From: Paralithodes platypus
Lineage: Eukaryota; Arthropoda; Malacostraca; Decapoda; Lithodidae
DNA: 64,000 nucleotides
NCBI GenBank assembly: GCA_032716605.1
Contig: CM064523.1
Coordinates: 38,514,226-38,578,225, forward strand
Direction: 5' to 3'
Shown: positions 23,291-36,320 of the stretch, in pieces
Layout of the letters: each line of letters begins with the position of its first letter
Position numbering within the stretch: position 1 is the stretch's first letter
Position numbers and translations under genes: made by a program
The notes under the pieces: generated by a model
The model's database searches: none
The model's input: the letters and a program-made list of their open reading frames with translations, nothing else
Told to the model about the DNA's origin: nothing

Positions 23291-26200
23291 TCTTACGTTG
23301 ACAACGATCAAAGGCATTCACCTACCCTCTGGTATCACTCACCCACAAATGTGAATTATTTGTTTTCCCTTTGAATACTATAATATAATTGGAATGTGAA
23401 CAATGATTTTATATATTATCCGCTAGTAGAAAATGCCGTCTTAAATCTGGTTACTTTCTTTAGATTTAATTATTGATCAATTAAGAAATTGCTCTAAGAA
23501 AATCTATTTGATGAACTACTATTTTTTGCTCAATGATCACGATAAAGTACTAAACTAATGATACTATAATTGTGGATGGAGATTTAATACTACTGCATAA
23601 ATTAGAATTAAGCTAAGTTATGGCCTATGCATCAAGGACCTCGAGCTAAAAGGCAAAAGGTCTGATCTTATCCTTACATTGCCAAATGGTGATTCTGGAG
23701 CCCTGGGTTTTCCCTTGATACTACGTATCTCAGATTTTTGGCACGAATTTCCAACTTTACCGTATGAGTTTTTATAGGCAGCACGAGACCTGCATCTAGT
23801 GAGGGCGGTGACAGGAAGGCGATGTCACATGGATATGTGTGGACTATTTAAAATATCCAAAGTAAGAGAGAAGTAGAGATAATAATCGAATAAGATTACA
23901 AAGGAAGCTCGTAACATATAACATGTTAGGGGAGAGAAGAATTGAAATAAGAGCATATAGGTAAGCTATTGTGTGAGCGTGTGTGTGTGTGGAGGAAGAA
24001 TGGGCAATATTATATTTTGATGTATTTTATATTATTTGCATAAAATACGACCTTAACACCTTGAAAACCCAAATTCCCGGAATTGTACTAGTAACGCCGG
24101 TACAATTACACTTCACAATTTCCAACATTTACAGTTTTCGCTTAGCTAAATTACAGAGTAATCTATAAGTGTCATAATGGTGTTGTGACCGACGAGAAAT
24201 CAACTATTGTATGCTTCTTGGCCAGAACAATAATATTATTATGTCTTAGTATGAAGTATGGTTTCCATGGAATTCAGGGTTTTGCACAACCAGATATTAT
24301 TAATTGAAAGGGTTGATATTTCTTGCTTTTTTTTTTTTTACTCAACACTCTTGTTTCAATTGTATGTTGTTAATCGTCAATATATTTGGACACGACATAC
24401 AGTAGTGTTGCAATATGTTTGTTTTGGGAGGTCACCAAAGATTATTTCGTTTTATAGTTATCCTTTTTCGCCCATACCGATTTTTTCAGTTGGATTTCCT
24501 CGCTGGTAGTTTAGTATGATTGATTTTCCAAAAAGGTTGAGCAGGTAGTGTTAATCTGAGTGTGTGGGTTAGGTATGTTTGTGGAATTGACCACTTGCCA
24601 TTTTCAGAATAAAAGGAAGTAAGGCTGTAGACAGAGATATAATACTGACATACAATAATAATGTAGGTTTCGGATGGATTGAAAGTAGGAAGAATTTAGT
24701 TTTGTGCAGCTATAAATGTACTACAACCGTATTTTAGCTGATAATTCTGCTTAACCCGGGAAGCGCGCGCTATTGGTAGTTCAAGTCCTCCCGCCAAGCG
24801 AGGATGTTTGGCTTCATTCCCGCCTAAAATTGTCCTTTTACCATAAATATCGTGATTACGTATTCATATGTGCCTATTTTACATTTAATATGAAGATATT
24901 AACATGGAATGGCAATAAAACAAGTGGGAATGGTATTTGGAGGGTGAAAAAGACAAATTATTGCCGACCCTCCAGTCATGAGTTGAGAGGTGAACGCGAC
25001 GACGTATATCCACCCTCTCAGAGGCCTGAAGGCAGACTGAGCCCTCAGTCTTGCTTTCTTTCTCTTCCCACACTCTCGATATGTACAGATGACCTTATAA
25101 CCGGGTTGGAGATATTGGCGGGAAAAATAAACCAATAAACAAGGGAATAAGAGGAAAAATAGGTGATAATTAAAGGAGGGGGGGGGGGGGGAAGAAAAGA
25201 GGGGATTTTGACATATGTGGAGGAGTGATAAGAGGTATGGAGGGAATTATCTCACTTAATCACATATTCCTTTGTTTTGAGTGCTACACAGGGTCTTTTA
25301 AAAGTGTTTTTTTAGACTTTGGATCAAGAGTCCCGTCGCTTTCACCACCAAAACCTCGTCCAGGGTTAATATCGATTTCCATGCCTCCAATATTCTTATT
25401 ACCTGAAACTCGGAAGTGGTCAATTGGTGGATAGTATTTTGTAGGCATCATTTTTGTAGAAATCACTATATATGTTGGAATTGTTCAACCTTGTAGTGTT
25501 GTTAGTGTTAAGTTTACACCATTTGTGTTGTTAGTGTTGAGTTTACACCATTTTGTTTTTCTTGCATTTATGAAATATTATTATATGCATAATTAATTAT
25601 TAGTCACTCTCACACCTTTGCACTACAGTTTAGGATAGTATTTTATTGATATTTGCATATCAACGAAAGCAAATCGTTTGTATAATTGTGATTATTTATC
25701 ATACTCCTGTATAATATATACTAACATTACCGAAATATCCATATTATGGAGTTATGAGTATCAAATGCCAGCTAATGCATCTAAATAATATATTTTAATT
25801 ACCAACAATATTGTCTTTCTGCTGTTCGATCAGTTATCAGTTGAAATTAACTGTCCATATTACTCCTTTCATATGATTATGCAGCTATGCAATAATGTGG
25901 ACGAATATGTTGGCAGTTGTTAATTATGGCAGAACACAAACCAAAAAAGCAGAAGAATAAAAGAACATAGGGAGAACATAAAATCTGGAAGTCGGATGGA
26001 TTGTGGGTAAGACCAAGGGAAGGAGGCTACACAGAACACTATGCATTTCCGGAGTGCGCATTTCCAGTAAAGAGGAAGTGAGTGGGTGAGGACGAAGAAA
26101 TGTTGGTGGGGGGAATCTTGATGGTTTTCTTTACTCTTTTTAAGAGTAACATTGACATACCTAGATTACATAATTATGACTTGAGAAGAGTTAGTTTCTC

Positions 26201-27630
26201 ATAAAGCTCAGCCTATTTGTGTGCTTAGTCTTTTTAACGGTTGTAATATTATATTTGTAAGGTTGAACATACAAATTTGACTTTGATACTACTATATTAT
26301 ATTTGAAATAGTACTAGTGGTATCCAGAAATTCCTCAATTATACAATCGTATCTTTTCCTCTCTCTCTCTCTCTCTTTTGTCTCGCGATCGATAGTCTCA
26401 GTTCCCTAATTAAATTGCCTTTGATTTTTCCTCCCGTGTGTGTTGTAGTGCCATTGTTCTCTTTGGCAATGTGTTAGATATATTGGTAAGGGGAAGGATT
26501 TGTTTTGTTCTGGACCCCTTCTCCCTCATGTTTGACCCTATTAGTTCTGAGATTGTAGCAGCCCAGCCACTGCTGCACACATATAACAATATAGGCATTG
26601 CAATATCAACCATAATTATATAACCATATAATCCATATCAGTATATGAATATTTCAAAATCATTGTTATGCTCAAATGTACTGTAAATCGTTTGTCGTGC
26701 AACTACACCATAGAGTTCAAAAGGAGTCAGGCCAGACTCAACATCCTTTTTCTGCTTAGTAAACGATCATTCTCATGACCTCCGCTGTAAGTGCCATATT
26801 AATACTCGGCCAGATGCACCCTACACGAATTGACTCTGAGAGCCAATAGCAACCTCATCTTCACACAAGGAAGGTCTTCTGATCACCTTTATAAGAAGTG
26901 ATAACCCATAAAACGCGATGAGCCTCATGGAAGGTTCACTATAGCGAATGCGATTGGCCTCACGGAAGGAAGACCATAAAACAAAACTTTCAAAACACCC
27001 CAGGGGCTCTCAAAACAAAGGATTATGTGACTAGGATAGATAATTTCCCTCTAATACCTCCTAACATTCATCCATATTTATCTGTCTTACCCCCCCCCCC
27101 CCCACTTACCTCCTTTTTTCCCTCTCCTCAATTATCAGCTATTTTTCCTCTTCTTTCCCTAATGTATCGGTTATTTTCCATGTGAATTAATCTCAAGCGG
27201 GCCGGGCAGAAGCAGTGAGTCCTTTATAAAACCCTCTAGAAGTGTGAGATCTCTCTCAGGGAGCTCAGTGTGTTGCTATATGTTGCCGAGGTAACATGTA
27301 CGTCTCTCTCCCGGCCGACCCAGAATACGACCGGGCGGCGAAAATATTTGTTTTTCACACCCCAATTGCTATTCCCACTTCTTTTATCGTTCTTTAAGGT
27401 TCATATGTTCAGCATATAAGACAAATAAACACACATGGAGAAGAAATAATGGTTTATATCGGATATATAACAAATCCTGTCAGATTCAACGAGTAGAAAT
27501 TTTGGATTAAGGTTCAAGTCCTTCAGTGTCTCTCTTCAATATACTGGTGTTACTATAATTCAATATGTTCTTAAATTATTCTAGAATAATTGTAATGCAT
27601 ATTTAAGCCTAGTCATATCTTTGTAATTAC
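23291..27630. other. 4.3-kb non-coding stretch with weak dispersed repeats
   Basis: No gene recognised. A 29-bp direct duplication (GTTGTTAGTGTTRAGTTTACACC) lies at about 25498-25550. About 85 bp near 25248-25332 (GGAATTATCTCACTTAATCA...) recurs in the same orientation near 43288-43375. A GAGGAAAAATAGGTGATAATT-like block near 25150 recurs inverted near 27120-27165. There is a G-run at 25178, a C-run at 27092 and a (TC)n at about 26360-26378. The open frames are short and unconvincing. Confidence 0.5.
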
Positions 27631-29101
27631 CCATGGGGGTAAGGGAATAGAATAAGCCCCAAGTGCCTCCTGCGTGTTGTAAGAGGCGACTAAAGAGGTT
27701 GGGTCGGTGGACTTGCAACCCCCCACCCGTGAAAAATACATACTGCAACGAAGAACGAACGAACAGCCTCGGATGTGGATGGACCTAATGTTGCCGAACC
27801 CCGACCAACTATGGACAATCTTAGAATAGCGACTTGGAATGTGAGAGGCGTGAATGATGACACAAAAGAGAGAGAGGTCCTGGAAGTGTTAGTGAAAGCC
27901 AGGCTTGATGTATGTGGAATGACTGAGACCAAATGGAGGGGTACAGATGTGGGAGTGTGGAATGAGTGTGTGTGCTGGAATGAGTGAGGGAGTAGCGAGA
28001 GAAGGTGCATGTTTGTTTGTAAGTAACAAATGGAAGGCGTGTGTAAGAGACTATGGGTCTGTGGGTTCAAAGATTGTGTTGGTGAGAATGAAAGTAGGAA
28101 TTGTGTGTGTCTATGCTCCGACAGAGGATAAACCTGTAAGAGAGAAAGAGGAGTTCTGGGTGAATGTGGAGGTGTGCCTGGATAGGTTTGGCAAGAACGA
28201 AAGAATATTTCTGATTGGGGATATGAATGGGAAGGTGGGTGATAAGAAAGTTGGAATGGTGGGAGGGTGGGGAATACCGTCAGAGGTGAATGGGAATGGT
28301 AGTGCACTTGTGGACGTATGTATGGGGAGGAGGCTGTGGATAGCCAACACCTTCTTCCGACACAGAATGATACACAGGTACACATGGGAAGTGGTGTGGA
28401 GGAAGAAAGAAAAGGATAAGACAGTGGTGGAACGAAAGGCACTGATTGATTATAATATATATGTGGATGAACGAATGAAGAAATCTGTGCTGGATGCTAG
28501 GGTGTATAGGGGTATTAGAGGGGGTCTGCCTGACCATTATGTAGTAGCAGCTAAAATTAGGATACAAAAGAAGTGGGTGAGGAGAGCTGGAGGGAGGCGA
28601 GAGGAAGGTGGAATGGCGAGGAGGGTGGAGATGCTACAGGAGTAGGAAATCCGGGAAGAGTACAGGAGAACCGTAGAAAGACGCCTAGGTAAGTTTGGCC
28701 TAGAAGGTGTGGAGGAAATGGAAGAGATGAGCAAAATGTTTAAGGAAGAGATCTGTGCAGCATGTGAGGAGGTGTGTGGAGTGAGGAGAAGAGGGAGGGG
28801 AGTGAAGGGTACAGCATGGTGGACAGAAGAGGTAAAAATAGCTGTGGAAGACTAGAAGAAAGCATATAGATAGTGGTTAGGTAGTAGAGGGAATGAAGAT
28901 TTGAAGAGACAGAAACGAGCGAGGTACGTGGAGAAAAAAAGAACGGTGAAGAGAGTAGTGAAGGAAAGTAAGAGAAGACTAGATGAGTAATTTGGAAGGA
29001 ATCTGAGTGTAAAATGGAGGGAGTGTAAGAAACTGTTCTGGAAAGAAGTCAAGAAAGTTAGGGAAGGTAGCAAGGGAATCAGTAAGGGTGTGATAGATAA
29101 G
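27631..29101 (+). pseudogene. RTE-B LINE 5' half: leader, endonuclease and linker
   Basis: It starts with the 5' terminus TTACCCATGGGGGTAAGG seen in RTE-A. The endonuclease reads LRIATWNVRGVNDDTKEREV, MTETKWRGTDVG, then IVCVYAPTEDKP, RIFLIGDMNGKVGDKKVG, VVERKALIDYNIYVDERMKK and PDHYVVAAKIRIQKKWVRRA. The frame is open to 28645. It then has stops, but homology to RTE-A continues through the basic linker to 29101, where a 3.7-kb insertion begins. It is the longest near-intact endonuclease of this family in the window. Confidence 0.87.
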
Positions 29102-29795
29102 TGTTATGCCGGGCAATAATTCCTACCCGATTAAGTCAGTTCTATCTTTCCTGCTTAGGAAAGCTTTTTAGAACTATAACACTCAGCAGGAACACCACTG
29201 ACTCCAAATATGCAATTATAAATCTCCTCAATCTCCACCAATGATACAGAATACACGGTTGGGTTTCACAGGTTTTTATTTCACTTTCAATAAGGGCACA
29301 GGCATAGATAAATAATAGTAATGACGGTTGAGTCATATCTATATTAGAATACTCTCAAAACTGTCTCAAGAATGAATAATAATATTCTTAAATCATCTAT
29401 GGTAAATAAATTAGTTTATAATAATAAATGATAAACTACAATTGAATAAACATGTGATGAATATACATCTAGAGCATAAATGCTAACAGAGTGGTTAGTC
29501 TCGAATAATAGCTGATATCCTGAAATAGAAATAAATGCGAGGTATAGCGTGAATCAAGGTAGGTCAATAATACTGAGGTCACACCGTTTCAGTGAGGTTA
29601 GAATATGTAAATAAGAATATCAGCGAAATGATAAATAATGAAAAAGTTATTAATATTAAGAAAGGGTTTAATTCTCTACTAACGTATAAAGTTAGATTTG
29701 TGAATAATAGTTCAGGGAAATTAGCAGAAATGAATATTAGTCTTGTGTGTAAGACTGAGTCCTCAACATTGAAATGTTAACGTGAAGCCCTCCCA

Positions 29796-30885
29796 ACATT
29801 GACCCCTCCAATGAAATTAAGATCTTCTACCGCAATATTATGTCCTCTGAACACAAAAATGACGAGGCCGTCTTAAAAGAAATAATATCTAAGTATGTCC
29901 ACCCAACCAACCCGGAAAACAAAATCAAATTAATAATTTATTACAAATTCCCCAAGACCTCCAACCTCGTTCTCCGCAACAAACCAGCTTCCACCAAGGT
30001 AAAGAGCCCGATGACCGACGATCACGTAATTTACCATTATGCCTGTAATTATGAGGACTGTGGGCCTCATTCCTATATTGGCATGACGCAGACTCGTCTA
30101 TCACGTCGGTTAACTCTTCACCTTCAGGCTGGAGCCATCAAAGACCACTATCTCACCCCTAACCACCCCCACCTCACACGCAACGAGTTAGAGAAACACA
30201 CCACCATACTCGATAAAGAAAGTGACCCAAGGAGATTACCTATACTCGAAGCGTTATATATCCAAGCCTTACATCCTAACATCAACAACCAAACTCTGGA
30301 CCTTCAGATCCTTCCTTCTGCCAAAAGGCACTATCCTACAGGACCTAACGCCCCCCCTCGCCCCCCGGTGCCCTTGACGCAGCCCCCCGCACTACCTCCT
30401 TCGTCTTCTGCCGGCGCCACACATACTATGCAACTTAGGCCACACCCCTCGACACGCAGCCAATCCGCTTTGACCCCGCCAACCGACCACCACCTTCCCG
30501 CATCCACTGTGCCTGCGTGAAGCGGTTCTCTCTTTTGCACTCCTAGAATACCTCTCCACCAATAGCAGACTTTGTCCCCATGATTTTCGCCTCCTCTGAT
30601 CCTCCACCCTCTATATATACCCTTCCTGTTTACCTTTTATATCATTCTATCCTTACTTGATAATGCTGGTTGTCCAGTGAAATGCGTCATATATCCTGTA
30701 TCATCATGTACATTAATGTAACCCTGTACCACCATGAATTTTGCTAATCTCATTCATCTACTTCCTGCCACCCAGCGAAAACTCATCAGAGACCTGGAAA
30801 CTTTGAATAATAAAATTTCCAATGCAGAAATTGCAATTTCTTTCAACCTCGTATGTATTAAAGAAAATATACATATGTATATATA
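29796..30885 (+). pseudogene. Penelope-like element fragment: GIY-YIG endonuclease end and 3' region (PLE-1)
   Basis: One open frame from about 29796 (upstream of the first Met at 29840) to 30520. It reads ...EIKIFYRNIM, YVHPTNPENKIKLIIYYKF, then YHYACNYEDCGPHSYIGMTQ followed by SRRLTLHLQAGAIKDHY and RLPILEALYIQALHPNINNQ. A C-x(5)-C pair directly before the Y-I-G and the following R and H residues are features of Penelope-like GIY-YIG domains. A proline/serine-rich tail follows. The RT domain is absent, so the copy is 5'-truncated and could not move alone. A (TA)n run at about 30875-30890 marks its likely end. Confidence 0.82.
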
Positions 30886-31821
30886 TATATATCAATCCCA
30901 AGATAGAGTTTATATGTTCTCTCGACACGAGTAACAAAGACTAAGGTGAGAATAATAGATCTCAGATATCTACGTTAGATTGAACACATAAGACATCCTA
31001 CACAACCTTTGTAATAATCACGAAACACATAAATAAAACAAGATACACTTAATTTGAGTTGGAGTATAGTAGAAAGGAGCCTTGTAGAGATCTGACACAC
31101 GTGTGGGCAACTGAGTGCGTTGTCCGTCTTGGCCTGTTTACCAAGGGGGCCTGGAATACCTTCAAACAGGTATTAGTAGCGGAGGTCACTTCCGGTACAA
31201 CACTACACACACACTCTCTCGTCCAGACTCCTAGCTGCTTGAAGGGCAAGATTTAAGAGGATTTTGGCTAACCTCTACGAATGGTGCTATCCGGTTCGAT
31301 TTGTTCACGAATACTACCACAGAGCTTCCCTGTGTGACACAGTGCCTCGACTTGCCTACCTTTACCCTGTTTTTGGTCAGGTAGTATTGTACTCTTCAGA
31401 TAGTGGCAAGTCAGTTGTGATTCGGAACATGAGAGGCAGGAGAATTATAGTTTCTGATTGATTTCGTGGTTGTCTAAAGCCATAAAAATACAATGCATAT
31501 ATGGTTATGTGGGGAATGGTATTTTTTACTTATTTATATCAAGAGTAGGTAGCCTAATGTTTAGGTAAGTACATGATAAATTATTTACAGTATTGGGGGC
31601 ATCTCTCTATTTAGAGGCTTGTAGGCAGCTGTCTGGTTATCAGCTTATATAGCTGGATTATGATTGTTGTCTCGTCTAGCGGTGATGGTGATGAGCATAT
31701 CCGCCAGGGTAGATTGAAGGAAACGGAGGGGTTTGGTGTTGCATTTCCATAAAGTCTGCCTCCTCGTATTCCAAATCCGGACCAGGTACTGGTGGCCATT
31801 GTTCACCTGCCGCCTGAGGGT

Positions 31822-31862
<41 letters not shown>

Positions 31863-32559
31863 ACAATGAACGGAGGAAGGAAAAACACAGATAAAACAAA
31901 AAGGTCCATGTGCCTAAAGGCATCCTCCATTCATAAAATGTTTGTAACAACTGGATTTAAACATTTGTAGATTGTAAGTTTGTGGAAAGCAATTCGAGGG
32001 AAGTGAATTCCAAAGAGTAGTAGCTCTGGGGATAAATGAATTCTGATAAGCAGAAGTTCTGCATTGTGGAGGAGAAAGTGTAAATTCATGGGCGCTCTCA
32101 GCTGCCCTAGTTCTACGGGGAAAGATGTGGAGAGGCGGCACAATTGAAGCTAGTTCCTCGGAACAATTGCTGTGAAAATATCTGTAGAATAATGCAAGGG
32201 ATGCAACGTTTCTTCGTATGGATAATGTAGGAAGGTCCTGTGTGATTGCAGGGTTATTGATTAATCTATTAGCTTTATTTTGAATTTTGTCCAACTGCCT
32301 CAATGCAACCACTCCACTTCCATCCCACAGAGGTGAACAGTAATCCATCTGAGAACGCACATGACTTTTATATATCACGGCCAACTGCTCGTCAGTGAAG
32401 AATTCTCGAACTCTGTACAGGAGTCCCAGTTTTTTAGAGGCATTCTTAGCAATGCTTCTAACATAATGTGTCCAGCTCAAGTTAGTAGTTAATGTTACAC
32501 CGAGAATGTCAATACTAGGGGAAGTGGGAATATTTACATCGTTAACAGCAAACTGTGGC
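31822..32559 (-). pseudogene. LINE-A copy 2: RT C-terminal region with poly(A) tail, antisense
   Basis: The minus-strand frame reads AVNDVNIPTSPSIDILGVTL, LSWTHYVRSIAKNASKKLGL, VIYKSHVRSQMDYCSPLWDG, KIQNKANRLI, FIPRATTLWNSLPSNCFPQ and ends ...SCYKHFMNGGCL. This is the thumb/C-terminal region of a Jockey-type LINE RT. About 60 bp downstream lies a poly(A) tract (a T-run on the plus strand, 31826-31856). TAAT near both edges may be the target duplication. It is strongly 5'-truncated. Assignment to the same family as 9060-11601 is inferred, because the two copies do not overlap. Confidence 0.75.
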
Positions 32560-32790
32560 TAATGCCTTAGAATACGTATATTAATAGTGGCTGGAGCCGT
32601 ACGTTTTCTTTGGAGCTGTGATACGAGTGACTGAAGTAGGTGGTTACTGCTTTTCAGGGGAGACTGCTTTCGGTGTCTGTCCCGGTCTCTTATGGTCGCA
32701 ATTCTATTGGTTGAGGTTGTTCGTCCTTCGGTTGATGGGAAAGAGCTTGTGATATGTTTTGGTATAAACATTTTCAGCCCTGTCATCTCA

Positions 32791-34470
32791 ATAAGAAAGG
32801 GCGAGTGCTAGCCGAGAAGCAGGAGAGAGTCGAAAGATGGAGGGAGTACTTCAACGAATTGCTAAATGTAAGGAATGAAGCGCCAGCAAACATACTTGGA
32901 TGGGGTATGGGAGGGAGAAGAAGAGAAGTGGTGGAGGAGGAGGTGGGGATCAGGAGGTCAAAAGTGTGTGTAGCCATGAAAAGAGTGAAGTTGGGGAAAG
33001 TACTAGAAATAGATGGAGTGTGTGGGGAAATGCTGAGGTATGGTGGTGAGATAGTGATCGAATGGGTATGGAAAATTTGCAAACTAGCATGGGAGAAGGG
33101 GAGTGCACCTGATGTCTAGAATACAAACATAATAGTCCCCGTATATAAGGGCAAAGGGGAAAGAGGAGTGTGTGGTAACCTCCGAGGAATATGTCTTCTA
33201 AGCATAGTAGGGTAGGTGTACAGTAGGGTAGTGATTGAGAGAGTGAGAGCGAGAACGGAGAAATGGATAGGTGACAAGCAGGGCGGTTTTAGGAAGGGAA
33301 GAGGATGTGTATATCAGATTTTTACCCTGAAATGTGTTGTGGAGAAATATCTGGAGAAGCAACAAAAGCTGTATGTTGCCTTTATGGACTTGGAGAAGGC
33401 CTATGACAGAGTGGATAGAGAAGGTATGTGGAAAGTACTTATAAAATACAGAGTAGATGGCAAGTTACTGAAAGCAGTGAAGTACTGCAAAGATGGCAGT
33501 ACGTGTGGATAATGAGCAGAGCGAGTTCTTTGATCCGAATGTTGGGTTGAAACAGGGGTGTGTGATGTCCCTGTGGTTGTTTACTGTATATATGGATGGA
33601 GTCATGAAAGAAATACAAGGAAGAGCAGTGGATGTTGGTGTATCGCTGATAAGGGAGGGAAATGAGTGGAAGCTACCTGTACTGCTGTTTGCTGATGATA
33701 CAGTTCTGATGAGCAATAATGAATGGGAGTTGCAGGGTCTGGTATATATGTTTGGAACAGTGTGCGAAAAATGGAATCTGAAGGTAAATGCGGGGAAGAG
33801 CAAGGTTATGGTCTTCGAAAGGGGTGAAGCCACAGAGTGTGAGGTGAAGTTGAACGGTCAGGCTATGGAGATTGTCAGCTCATTTAAGTATCTGGTCAGT
33901 GTGTTGAGTAAATATGGGACTATGGATGAAGAAGTGCGGGAGAGGGTGCAACAGGGGAAGAGGTTTGTAGGAATGCTGAAAGCAGTAACAATAAGGTGGT
34001 CCTTACATGACAGTGTGGTAATCCCGACACTGACTTACGGAAGCGAAGCATGGACTTTGGTGGAGAGACTCAGTTCAAGAGTGAGAGGGGTGGAAATGAG
34101 TTACTTGAGAATTGCATGCGGAGTTACATGGAGGGATAGACAGACGAATGAGGAAGTAAGAAGGAGGTGTGGTATGGAGGTAGATGTACTGGAAAGTGTG
34201 AAAAGGAACCCGAGGAGATGGTTCGGCCATATGGAACGTATGGGAAGCGAGAGAATGACTAACAGGATGTATGAGAGTGAGGTAGAAGGACAGCGAGGGA
34301 GAGGTAAACCGAAAGAGAGGTGGAAGGGTGGAGTGAAGAAGTATATGGATGAAGTCAGTGCTGGTTGGGAGGAAGGGCGTCGACTGACTGGAGACAGAAG
34401 TGCATGGGGGCATTTCGTTCGTGTCCACCCCTTCGGGGATCACGGCGTCAGGCAATAAATAGATAGATTG
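32791..34470 (+). pseudogene. RTE-B LINE 3' half: reverse transcriptase to (TAGA)n tail
   Basis: It resumes RTE-B: RVLAEKQERVERWREYFNEL, EEVGIRRSKVCVAMKRVKLG, YGGEIVIEWVWKICKLAWEK. After stops at about 33118 and 33213 it continues with TEKWIGDKQGGFRKGRGC and AFMDLEKAYDRVDREGMWKV. A frameshift near 33490 leads to a 321-codon frame (33493-34458): NVGLKQGCVMSLWLFTVYMD, LPVLLFADDTVLMSNN (catalytic ADD), KWNLKVNAGKSKVMVF, SEAWTLVERL, RWFGHMERMGSERMTNRMYE, GHFVRVHPFGDHGVRQ. It ends in AATAGATAGATTG, the short tandem 3' tail. The last two thirds are open, suggesting relatively recent activity. Confidence 0.87.
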
Positions 34471-34582
34471 TCTTTGCATCAGATTAATTAGTTTGACATG
34501 AATACACCCTTAATAATTCCTAAACTAAATGCGCGGAAATTCGTTGTGAGTATCCTAGGTTCGAGTCCTTGGAGTGCCACAT

Positions 34583-35021
34583 CTATCTATCTATCTATTG
34601 CCTGACGCCGTGATCCCCGAAGGGGTGGCCACGAACGAACTGCCCCCATGCACCTCTGTCCCCAGTCAGTCGACACCCCTCCCCCCAACCAGCACCGCCC
34701 TCGTTCATGTACTTCCTCACTCCATCCTTCCACCTCATATTCGGTCTACCTCTCCCTCTCTGTCCCTCCACCTCGCTCTCGTACACCCTCTTAGTCATTC
34801 TCTCGCTTTCCATACGTTCCATATGGCCGAACCATCTCAAGTTGTTCCTTTTCACACTTTCCAGCACATCTACCTTCACACCACACCTCCTTCTTACTTC
34901 CTCATTATTCTGTCTATCCCTCCATGTAACTCCGCACGCACTCCTTAAGTAATTCATTTCCACTGCTCTCACTCTTGGTCTCAGTCTCTCAACCAACGTC
35001 CATGCTTCGCTTCCGTAAGTC
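34583..35021 (-). mobile_element. RTE-C: 5'-truncated 3' end of the RTE-like LINE, antisense
   Basis: The minus-strand frame encodes the C-terminal 144 residues (LTYGSEAWTLVERLRPRVRA ... GHPFGDHGVRQ), followed by the 3' untranslated tail and (TAGA)n. A 10-bp duplication AGTGCCACAT flanks it (34573-34582 and 35022-35031). It lies head-on to the end of RTE-B, 112 bp away, making an inverted repeat of about 440-bp arms. Confidence 0.88.
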
Positions 35022-35031
35022 AGTGCCACAT

Positions 35032-36320
35032 GTATTTCTTAATTTTATGAATTGAGTTAGAAGTAAATTTGGTTGATGACAAAATATAAATTATATATAC
35101 AGTTCCAATTTCTTGGTAATTAATATAGAAAAACCCAACCAAAGTGTTTACTTTAAACTTTTTATTGTTTGTGTCTATAACATATATGCCTCGTTTAATA
35201 TATTTTCCTTTTATAGATTACTGAGTGTTTGGTATTTCTTATATGTATTCATATCCCAATCACTGCCAACCAATTATGTTCTAGGCACAAATAGTCAAAC
35301 TCTCTATGGAGGAATTGCACGATAAACTACTTACAGTAAATTTGAGTATGTATATTATTGTGAACTATCCTTAGACGGTTTTGGTTATATATGGTGAATA
35401 TTGTAATTCCTATAGTGTTATATGTGTGCAGCATTGGCTGGGTTGCTACACCATTAACATTTGAATTACTATTCCCGATGAGCAAACTTTGAATTAAAAG
35501 CATACACTTTGAAGTAAAAAATTATGTCTTTCAATATTAGGTAACTATGTTGTGTGTGCATTGGTTAATATTGTTAGAAGATTTACTTTGCTCTAGTTTA
35601 TTACCTACACTAACCTATCAGATGTCTTCTAATTAGGCCTTGATTGTAGAAGAGTTCCAGGGTTTCCTTGTTCAGAAACACTGCGTTTAGTCACCAGCTT
35701 ATATAGGTGGGTTTATGCACATTAAGGACGAAATATATTGTAACAGGGGAAACACTACTACATTTAATGTACAGGATACATGGAACAACTGTTTTTATTT
35801 ATATGGAAACGAATAACATTACGTTTCAGATTTCAGTGATGCAGGTATGGTATAACGGTAATTCACAAGGACCCCGTGAGCCTGTATATAATAGTATCGA
35901 TTAGGATATAATGAAACTTCGTTATTAATACAAGGTGGTATTGGAGCATCTCTTTGTGTAAGGAGAACAATGGTGATTACTTTTTGTTATAAGTTTGCTA
36001 GCTTCTGTTGTGGATGCTGTTAGAGATACACATGCCAAAGTTGCTATGGTTTTGTAGCTGGAGCATGATTATATTGAACACAACAAATATTATACAAATA
36101 TACATATGCATTACAACATGAATGTATCACAACTATGCTGTGTGTCTAAAGTACTGGATCTTGGGGTATGCCTTTGGTAAAGACCCCCAGAGGATTGTTG
36201 TTGATCTGGATTTCTTCCGTTTTTTCACTGTTGCTATATAGCTCACACACGCACAACCGCGATAGAGCATTGTACACCCACTCAACCAACCACATACACA
36301 CACTGAAAGGGTTAACACAT
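35032..36320. other. AT-rich non-coding stretch
   Basis: No gene or repeat recognised in about 1.3 kb of AT-rich sequence. The small open frames have no family signature. Confidence 0.5.

Larger units (their letters stand above)
29102..32790. mobile_element. 3.7-kb composite insertion in RTE-B, 5-bp ATAAG duplication, TG...CA ends
   Basis: RTE homology stops at ATAAG (29097-29101) and resumes at ATAAG (32791-32795). The insert begins TGTTATGCC and ends CATCTCA. A 5-bp duplication with TG...CA ends is the signature of LTR retrotransposon integration. No second LTR was found, so a solo LTR later invaded by the Penelope fragment and the LINE-A 3' end is the simplest reading. The arrangement is inferred; only the junctions are seen directly. 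Confidence 0.6.

Noticed and set aside
27690..28442. 250-codon minus-strand frame
   Set aside because: Antisense shadow of the RTE-B endonuclease frame on the plus strand.
34550..34572. B-box-like GGTTCGAGTCC next to RTE-C
   Set aside because: No matching A box at the right distance; possibly a fragment of a tRNA-like repeat, but not supportable.
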